From NCBI GenBank assembly GCA_023252315.1, contig JAJPEB010000034.1:1-10195 (forward strand): 10,195 nucleotides of DNA, given 5' to 3'. The DNA is from Candidatus Woesearchaeota archaeon (lineage in GTDB: Archaea > Nanobdellota > Nanobdellia > Woesearchaeales > UBA525). The stretch's first letter is position 1; each line of letters starts with the position of its first letter. The notes beneath the pieces are model-generated. The model did not search any database. It was given only the letters and a program-made list of their open reading frames with translations, and was not told where the DNA came from. The position numbers and the translations under genes were made by a program. Below are positions 5,926-10,195 of the stretch, piece after piece.

Positions 5926-6485
5926 TTCTCCGGCTTCCACTTGATGCTGCATCCCATCGCGGCCGTCGTCGCCACGGGCACGGGCTTGCCCTGCGAGAGC
6001 GCCACCATCGCGTCGAGCAGCTCGCTCTTCGTCGCCTTCGATGCGTCGCGCCCCGCGTCGTCGCAGCGGCCCTGATAGACGAGCGCGCGGTCCTTGCCGA
6101 AGACGAGGAAGTGGGGCGTGCACTCGCCGCCGAGGCGCTTCGCGACGTCCTGCGTCGGGTCGTGGAGGTAGAGGAACGGGTACTCCTTCTCCTTCGCGCG
6201 CTCGGCCATGCGCTCGAAGCTGTCGTCGGGATACTGCGCGGCGTCGTTGCTGTTGATCGCGACGAAGTCCGCGAACGAGGCGAAGGAAGCGGCGATGCGG
6301 ACCGTGCGCTCCTCCGCCGCGTGCACGTACGGGCAGTGGTTGCACCAGAAGAACACGACGACGGCGCCCTTCCTCATGTCCTGCGACGCGTGCGTCTTGC
6401 CGTCGGTGCCCTTGAGCGAGAACTGCGGCATCGGGTCTCCGATGCGCAGCTTGTAGTCGTGCCGTGCCTTGTCGATGAGCGCCAT
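5919..6485 (-). CDS. PRX_like1-type thioredoxin-fold protein (redoxin family)
   Basis: A 188-aa cytoplasmic thiol-disulfide protein of the AhpC/TSA-thioredoxin superfamily, most like the PRX_like1 group. Features in order: an N-terminal strand region GDPMPQFSLKGTDGK (16-30); the redox motif WCNHCPYV with C48 and C51; the group-typical VAINSNDAAQYPDDS (75-89); the cis-proline segment GGECTPHFLVFG (119-130) with P124; LVYQGRCDD (135-143); and the C-terminal GCSIKWKP (178-185) that marks this group. Further cysteines at 122, 141 and 179 could take part in disulfide relay. Peroxidase or reductase activity is inferred only. The start at 6485 is chosen because the shared TATA element at 6508-6515 is centred 26.5 bases upstream; the open frame continues beyond it only as an overlap of the divergent gene. 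It is transcribed away from the MTA/SAH deaminase from the same 52-bp gap. Confidence 0.88.
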   Translation of the reverse strand: MALIDKARHDYKLRIGDPMPQFSLKGTDGKTHASQDMRKGAVVVFFWCNHCPYVHAAEERTVRIAASFASFADFVAINSNDAAQYPDDSFERMAERAKEKEYPFLYLHDPTQDVAKRLGGECTPHFLVFGKDRALVYQGRCDDAGRDASKATKSELLDAMVALSQGKPVPVATTAAMGCSIKWKPENF

Positions 6486-6507
6486 CCTCCCGAGGACCCT
6501 CCCAACG

Positions 6508-6515
6508 TTTTTATA
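6508..6515. promoter_or_regulatory. Single TATA element shared by two divergent leaderless genes
   Basis: The plus strand reads TTTTTATA and the minus strand TATAAAAA. The element centre, 6511.5, is exactly midway between the two start codons (A of ATG at 6485 on minus, 6538 on plus), 26.5 bases from each. No second TATA-like stretch exists in the 52-bp gap. The flank that would act as BRE is GCGAAGG for the minus direction and CCCAACG for the plus direction. The former is more purine-rich, so the redoxin direction may be favoured. Confidence 0.65.
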
Positions 6516-6537
6516 CCTTCGCGTACCAACGCGCCCA

Positions 6538-7779
6538 ATGCTCCTCTCGAACGCGCGCTTCCTCGTGACGCAGGACGCGCAGCGCACGGTCCTCGAGGAT
6601 GTCGACGTGCGCATCGAGGGCTCGCGCATCGCGCGCATCGGCCGCGCGCTCCCCAGGATCGGCGACGAGGGGATCCTCGACTGCTCGCAGCGCATCGTGC
6701 TGCCCGGGCTCGTCAACGCGCACACGCACCTCGGCATGACGTCGCTGCGCGGCGCGAGCGACGACAAGGAGCTCGCGTCCTGGCTCGCGGACGTGCAGCG
6801 CGCGGAGCACGCGATGAGCGCGGACGACGTGCGCGCGTCCGCCTACCTCGGCGTCGCGGAGGCGCTGCGCACGGGCACGACGTGCGTCGCCGACCAGTAC
6901 TACCTCCCCGAGGCCACGATCGAGGCGGCGGGTGCGCTCGGCATGCGCGCGCTCGCGCTGCGCGACTTCTTCACCGCGCACGAGCCCGGCCTCGACGCGA
7001 AGCGCATCGGGCAGCTCATGCCGGACGCAGCGGCGCTTCCACCGACGGTCAGGGTCGGCGTGGCGCCGCACTCGATCTACGGCACGGACGAGGGGTTCTT
7101 GCGGGCGGCGCGCGCGTACGCGAGCGCGCACAGGCTCCGTATGATGATCCACGTCGCGGAGACGCGGGCCGAGCGCGCGGAGTGCAAGCGCAGGCTCGGG
7201 ATGCTCCCCGTGGAATACCTCGCGCGCATCGGCTTCCTCGGCCCCGATGTCGTGCTCGCGCACTGCAACTGGCTCACGAAGGGCGAGCTCGATCTCGTCG
7301 CGCGCTCGGGCGCATGCGTCGCGCACTGCGCGCAGAGCAACATGAAGCTCGCGGGGGGATCGGCGATGCCGCTGCGCGAGATGCTCGAGCGCGAGATCCC
7401 GGTCGCGCTCGGCACCGACAGCGCCGCGAGCAACAACGCGCTCGACATGTTCCGCGAGATGCACGTGGCTGCGCTGCTGCACAAGCACCACTACTGGATG
7501 GGCGACGCCGTGAGCGCGCAGCAGGTATTCGACATGGCGACCCTCGGCGGCGCGCGCGCGATCGGCATGGAGGACCTCGGCTCGCTCGAGGAGGGCAAGC
7601 TCGCGGACATCGCGACGCTCGACCTCACGGACCTCAACCTCATGCCCGTCGCGAGGGAGCGGGTGGTCTCGCACATCGTCTACGCCGCGAACGGGATGAA
7701 CGTGGCGGACGTGATCGTCGACGGCAGGCTGCTGCTACGGGGCAAGCGCTTCGTCGAGGATGCTGAGGTGCTCTCATGA
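6538..7779 (+). CDS. mtaD: 5-methylthioadenosine / S-adenosylhomocysteine deaminase (amidohydrolase)
   Basis: A 413-aa metal-dependent hydrolase of the TIM-barrel amidohydrolase superfamily. It is expected to deaminate the adenine of methylthioadenosine, S-adenosylhomocysteine or 5'-deoxyadenosine to the inosine form in methyl-group and nucleoside salvage. Metal-site residues are all visible: H62 and H64 (VNAHTHLGM), H205 (IHVAET, with E208), H242 (LAHCNW) and D294 (LGTDSAASNN). GVAPHSIY (174-181) and AHCAQSNMKLAGG (262-274) are substrate-loop motifs of this family rather than of general dihydroorotases or guanine deaminases. The C-terminal LGSLEEGKLADIATLD (347-362) is the usual return of the composite beta domain. 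Which of the substrates is preferred is not decidable. Start: ATG placed 26.5 bases after the shared TATA element, with essentially no leader. The last bases overlap the Nudix gene start. Confidence 0.88.
   Translation: MLLSNARFLVTQDAQRTVLEDVDVRIEGSRIARIGRALPRIGDEGILDCSQRIVLPGLVNAHTHLGMTSLRGASDDKELASWLADVQRAEHAMSADDVRASAYLGVAEALRTGTTCVADQYYLPEATIEAAGALGMRALALRDFFTAHEPGLDAKRIGQLMPDAAALPPTVRVGVAPHSIYGTDEGFLRAARAYASAHRLRMMIHVAETRAERAECKRRLGMLPVEYLARIGFLGPDVVLAHCNWLTKGELDLVARSGACVAHCAQSNMKLAGGSAMPLREMLEREIPVALGTDSAASNNALDMFREMHVAALLHKHHYWMGDAVSAQQVFDMATLGGARAIGMEDLGSLEEGKLADIATLDLTDLNLMPVARERVVSHIVYAANGMNVADVIVDGRLLLRGKRFVEDAEVLS
7765..7770 (+). promoter_or_regulatory. Shine-Dalgarno-like site for the Nudix gene
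   Basis: GAGGTG ends 5 bases before the ATG at 7776, inside the deaminase coding end. It supports coupled, leader-dependent initiation within the operon. Confidence 0.5.
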
Positions 7780-8330
7780 CCCTTCCCCCGCACGCGACGC
7801 GCGTCTTCAAGGGCGAGATTTTCGACGTCTACCAGTGGGAGCAGGAGCTCTTCGACGGCACGAGGGCGACGTTCGAGATGCTCAAGCGCCCGGGCACGGT
7901 GCAGGTCATCCCCGTGATCGACGGGAAGATCGTGATCGCGCGCGAGGAGCAGCCGGGCAAGCCGGAGTTCCTGACGCTGCTCGGAGGGCGGCAGGAAGAG
8001 GGAGAGCGCGCGCTCACGGCGGCGAAGCGCGAGCTGCTCGAGGAGTCGGGGCTCGAGAGCGACGACTGGGAGCTGCTGCGCAGCTATCGGCCGCTCGCGA
8101 AGATGGACTGGGAGATTTCGCTCTTCGCCGCGCGCGGGTGCCGCAGGGTCGCGGGGCAGCGCCTCGACGCCGGGGAGAGGATCGCGTTGCTCGAGGTCAC
8201 GTTCGACGAGTTCGTCGCGATGGCGATGCGCGACGAGTTCCGCTCGCGCGACTTCGCGTACGAGCTGCTGCGCATGGAGCGCGAGGGCAGGCTCGGGGAG
8301 TTCCGGGAGCGGCTTTTCCCGAAGGGATAG
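7776..8330 (+). CDS. Nudix hydrolase, ADP-ribose pyrophosphatase-like
   Basis: A 184-aa hydrolase of nucleoside diphosphates linked to another moiety. The Nudix box is complete: G71, E77, R85, E86, L87, E89, E90, G92 and L93 fit GX5EX7REUXEEXGU, so Mg-dependent pyrophosphate cleavage is expected. The N-terminal part (FDVYQWEQELFDGTRATFE, 16-34, then RPGTVQVIPV, 38-47) resembles the entry strands of ADP-ribose pyrophosphatases, and REEQPGKPEFLTLLGG (56-71) fits their REQ..P..E.P.G pattern only loosely. The exact substrate is therefore uncertain; ADP-ribose or another nucleotide sugar is the best guess. The ATG overlaps the deaminase stop (ATGA), so the two are co-translated. A shared role in adenosine-derivative clearance is plausible but inferred. 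It ends 8 bp from the convergent glycosyltransferase stop. Confidence 0.85.
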   Translation: MTLPPHATRVFKGEIFDVYQWEQELFDGTRATFEMLKRPGTVQVIPVIDGKIVIAREEQPGKPEFLTLLGGRQEEGERALTAAKRELLEESGLESDDWELLRSYRPLAKMDWEISLFAARGCRRVAGQRLDAGERIALLEVTFDEFVAMAMRDEFRSRDFAYELLRMEREGRLGEFRERLFPKG

Positions 8331-8338
8331 GGCCCGGC

Positions 8339-9544
8339 CTAGGCCGCGAACTCGTCGAGCACCCGCTTGATCTGCTCGGCCGTCGTGTCCCAGTTGAAGT
8401 CCTTCTGGATCGTCTCTCTCGCGCTCGCGGCGAGGCGCTCGCGCAGCGCGGCATCGTCGTGGAGCATCGTGAGCTTGCGCGCGAGGTCGTAGCCGCTCGT
8501 GTTGTCGAAGAAGAGGCCGTTCTTGCCGTCGACGATATAGTGCTTGATGAAGCCGACCTTGCTGCTGACCACGGGGAGCCTGCACGCCATCGCCTCGAGC
8601 ACGGAGAGCGACGTGGTCTCCGTGAAGCTCGGCTGCACGTACGCGTCCATCGCGCGCAGCCACTCGACGACGTTGTCCGTGCTGCCGGCCACCGTGACTC
8701 CCTGCTGCCTGCCGATGCGCTCGCGCAGCTCGGGCACGCCGTCGCCAACGATGTAGAGCTGCTTCCTCGGGATGCGCGCGCGGCTGAACCCGCGCAGCAG
8801 CGTGACGAGGTTCTTCTCGTGCGAGATGCGCCCGTGGTAGCCGACGACGAACGCGTCGTGCGGGATGCCGAGCCGCGCGCGCGCGGCCTTGCGGTCGCCC
8901 GGCGAGAATTTCCGCGTGTCGACGCCGAGATGCACGACGCGCTTGCGCGTGCGGATGCCCTGCCACGAGAACTGCTCTGCGACGCCCTCCGACGGCACGA
9001 TGAGCGCCGCGCAGCGGTTGTAGAGCACGCGCGCGAGCGCCTTCGAGAGGGTCACGAGCGGGCCGCGCAGCGCGGGGCTCGCGATCGCCTTGGGGAAGAG
9101 CTCCCACTCGACGCTGTGGATGTAGTTCACGACGGGCCTGCGGCAGCGCTTGGCCGCGATGATCGCGCTCACGCCGATGGGCCCGAGCGCCTGGTTGAAG
9201 ACGATGTCCGTGCCCCTCACGAGCGCGCGCACGCGCGAGTACGCCTTCTTCGCGGGAGTGTAGCCGCCGTACGAGCGCGCGGCGAGCGGTATCCTCTCGA
9301 TCGCGACGCCGTCGATATGCACGGGCCCGTAGTCGGGGGCGACGATCGTGATGTCGTAGCTCTCCTTGAGGCGCGGCACGATCTCGGAGAGGAACCTGCT
9401 GATGCCGTCCCAGCGCGGCAGGAAGTTGTCGGTCGTGATGAGCAGCTTGCGGCGCTCCTGCGCCCCGCCCGCGCTCGCCTGGGGGCGGTAGTCGTGCCAC
9501 TCGACGTTCTCGTTCTCCTCCCAGTCGATCGTGACCTTCCCCAT
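8339..9544 (-). CDS. GT4-family glycosyltransferase (GT-B fold)
   Basis: A 401-aa retaining glycosyltransferase of family GT4, expected to move a sugar from a nucleotide sugar to a lipid, inositol-like or glycan acceptor on the cytoplasmic face. The acceptor domain starts at KLLITTDNFLPRWDGISRFL (33-52), the typical first strand and Gly loop. The donor half opens with FVVGYHGRISHEKNLVTLL (232-250). It continues with YIVGDGVPELRERI (264-277) and the E-x7-E motif SFTETTSLSVLEAMA (306-320), with E309 and E317 contacting the donor sugar. GLFFD follows at 343-347. Residues 1-32 are an acidic, Trp- and Asn-containing extension before the fold; no internal Met offers a shorter start. AAGGTG at 9556-9551 (minus strand) lies 6 bases upstream. 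The ATG directly abuts the TGA of the PIG-L-type gene, so the two form an operon. Confidence 0.87.
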   Translation of the reverse strand: MGKVTIDWEENENVEWHDYRPQASAGGAQERRKLLITTDNFLPRWDGISRFLSEIVPRLKESYDITIVAPDYGPVHIDGVAIERIPLAARSYGGYTPAKKAYSRVRALVRGTDIVFNQALGPIGVSAIIAAKRCRRPVVNYIHSVEWELFPKAIASPALRGPLVTLSKALARVLYNRCAALIVPSEGVAEQFSWQGIRTRKRVVHLGVDTRKFSPGDRKAARARLGIPHDAFVVGYHGRISHEKNLVTLLRGFSRARIPRKQLYIVGDGVPELRERIGRQQGVTVAGSTDNVVEWLRAMDAYVQPSFTETTSLSVLEAMACRLPVVSSKVGFIKHYIVDGKNGLFFDNTSGYDLARKLTMLHDDAALRERLAASARETIQKDFNWDTTAEQIKRVLDEFAA

Positions 9545-10195
9545 TCAGCGCACCTTGTAGTAGGTCTCGGCGTAGCGGCAGCCGCGGCGCAGCCCCCAGA
9601 GCACCGCCTTCGTGTACACGGACCACAGCAGGACCGCGATCGCGTGGCGCTGCGAGCGGAAGAGCGCGAGCGCGTCGATCTTGCGCTTGAACGTGGCCGT
9701 GATATCGACGATGAGCTTCGGGTTCTTGCGCTTGCCGAGGTTGAAGAGGTTCCACACGTCGAACGTGTACACCTCGCACGCGATGCCCGCGTCCTCGTGG
9801 ATGCGCAGCAGCATCCTGTGCACCGCGCGGTGGTCGGGGTGCGGGTCGTCGCGCGAGTGCGTGAGGATGCGATCCGGCGCGAACTCCCTCACGACGCGCA
9901 CCATGTTCGCGTGCAGCGCTCGCTCCTCGTAGCCCTTGAGGATCGCGCCCTCCTTGAGCCCGAGGAACATGACGCCGTCGCCGCCGAGCAGCTTGTCCGC
10001 CTTCTTGCTCTCGAGCACGCGCGTGCGGCGCACCTCCTTCGCCTTGAGGTGCGGATGGCTCTGCTCGCCGAAGCTGCAGATGATGGTCCTGATCGTGGCG
10101 CCCTCCTTGGAGAGCCTCGCGATGTAGCCGCCCGCCCCGAACACCTGGTCGTCGGAGTGCGCGCAGAAGACGAGCACGCGTTTCGGGGAGCGCAT
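9545..10195 (-). CDS. PIG-L/LmbE-family N-acetylglucosaminyl deacetylase
   Basis: A 216-aa zinc-dependent deacetylase expected to remove the acetyl group from an N-acetylglucosamine-type conjugate. RVLVFCAHSDDQVFGAGG (6-23) is the family AHPDDE motif written as AHSDDQ: H13 and D16 (zinc ligands) and D15 (catalytic base) are kept, while the usual Pro and Glu are Ser14 and Gln17. The second zinc motif HPDHRAV at 119-125 is intact, with H122 as the expected third ligand. ILTHSRDDPH (110-119) and the C-terminal SQRHA (181-185) also follow the family. Length matches. The ATG is the last codon in the window, so an upstream start cannot be excluded, but MRSPKRVLVF gives a normal N-terminus. It is followed without a gap by a GT4 glycosyltransferase, a pairing also used in thiol-cofactor and GPI-type glycolipid synthesis. 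Confidence 0.85.
   Translation of the reverse strand: MRSPKRVLVFCAHSDDQVFGAGGYIARLSKEGATIRTIICSFGEQSHPHLKAKEVRRTRVLESKKADKLLGGDGVMFLGLKEGAILKGYEERALHANMVRVVREFAPDRILTHSRDDPHPDHRAVHRMLLRIHEDAGIACEVYTFDVWNLFNLGKRKNPKLIVDITATFKRKIDALALFRSQRHAIAVLLWSVYTKAVLWGLRRGCRYAETYYKVR
9551..9556 (-). promoter_or_regulatory. Shine-Dalgarno-like site for the GT4 gene
   Basis: The minus-strand AAGGTG lies within the last codons of the PIG-L-type gene, 6 bases before the ATG at 9544. It favours that start despite the unusual 32-residue N-terminal extension it implies. Confidence 0.4.

Noticed and set aside
8339..10195. Bacillithiol synthesis genes bshA/bshB
   Set aside because: Only the two general families are visible and no cysteine ligase (BshC) is in the window. 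Symbol assignment would be over-interpretation.
1..10195. CRISPR arrays, tRNA or rRNA genes, insertion sequences, defence modules
   Set aside because: No regularly spaced direct repeats, no cloverleaf or rRNA-like segments, and no transposase, nuclease or toxin-antitoxin motifs were seen on either strand.

Overview
The window looks like a gene-dense stretch of chromosome from a GC-rich archaeon. One sampled line, 6601-6660, is 45/60 G+C. The archaeal reading rests on three things. First, there are short AT-rich TATA boxes of the TTTATA/TTATAA type, standing out sharply from the GC-rich background. Seven of the eight genes that have their own box start with an ATG 25-28 bases after the box centre, which is the spacing expected of leaderless archaeal mRNAs. 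Second, genes inside operons instead start at stop/start overlaps or abutments behind purine-rich Shine-Dalgarno-like stretches. Third, the gene families (family-4 uracil-DNA glycosylase, a DUF4382-like secreted protein rich in N-glycosylation sequons, MTA/SAH deaminase) fit an archaeon. The proteins are not strongly acidic, so a salt-in halophile is unlikely. I cannot name a lineage from sequence alone.

Layout: 1-68 (-) is the first 22 codons of an exported or membrane protein. After a 245-bp divergent promoter region comes a CDP-alcohol phosphatidyltransferase (314-898, +). It is followed by a two-gene transporter operon: an MFS permease (999-2438) and an ArsB/NhaD/SLC13-type ion transporter (2435-3670), overlapping by GTGA. 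A 55-bp polypurine stretch separates these from a convergent secreted or lipid-anchored DUF4382-like protein (3726-4622, -). Divergent from that is a family-4 uracil-DNA glycosylase (4749-5384, +) that lacks three of the four usual Fe-S cysteines. Next on the minus strand are an unrecognised 162-aa ORF of lower GC (5406-5894) and a PRX_like1 thioredoxin-fold protein (5919-6485).

The redoxin and the divergent MTA/SAH deaminase gene (6538-7779, +) share one TATA element placed exactly midway between their two start codons. The deaminase is coupled by an ATGA overlap to a Nudix hydrolase (7776-8330). The right end is a minus-strand operon of a PIG-L-type deacetylase (9545-10195) and a GT4 glycosyltransferase (8339-9544), whose stop and start codons abut.

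Themes are membrane lipid and transport functions on the left, repair, redox and nucleoside metabolism in the middle, and a glycoconjugate-building pair (sugar transfer plus N-deacetylation) on the right. No gap between genes exceeds 245 bp. I see no tRNA, rRNA, CRISPR array, insertion sequence or replication origin. No obvious new multi-gene system is present. The points most worth attention are the perfectly symmetric shared promoter at 6485/6538, the cysteine-depleted UDG, the anomalous ORF at 5406-5894, and the CDP-alcohol transferase leader with a possible 11-codon upstream ORF.
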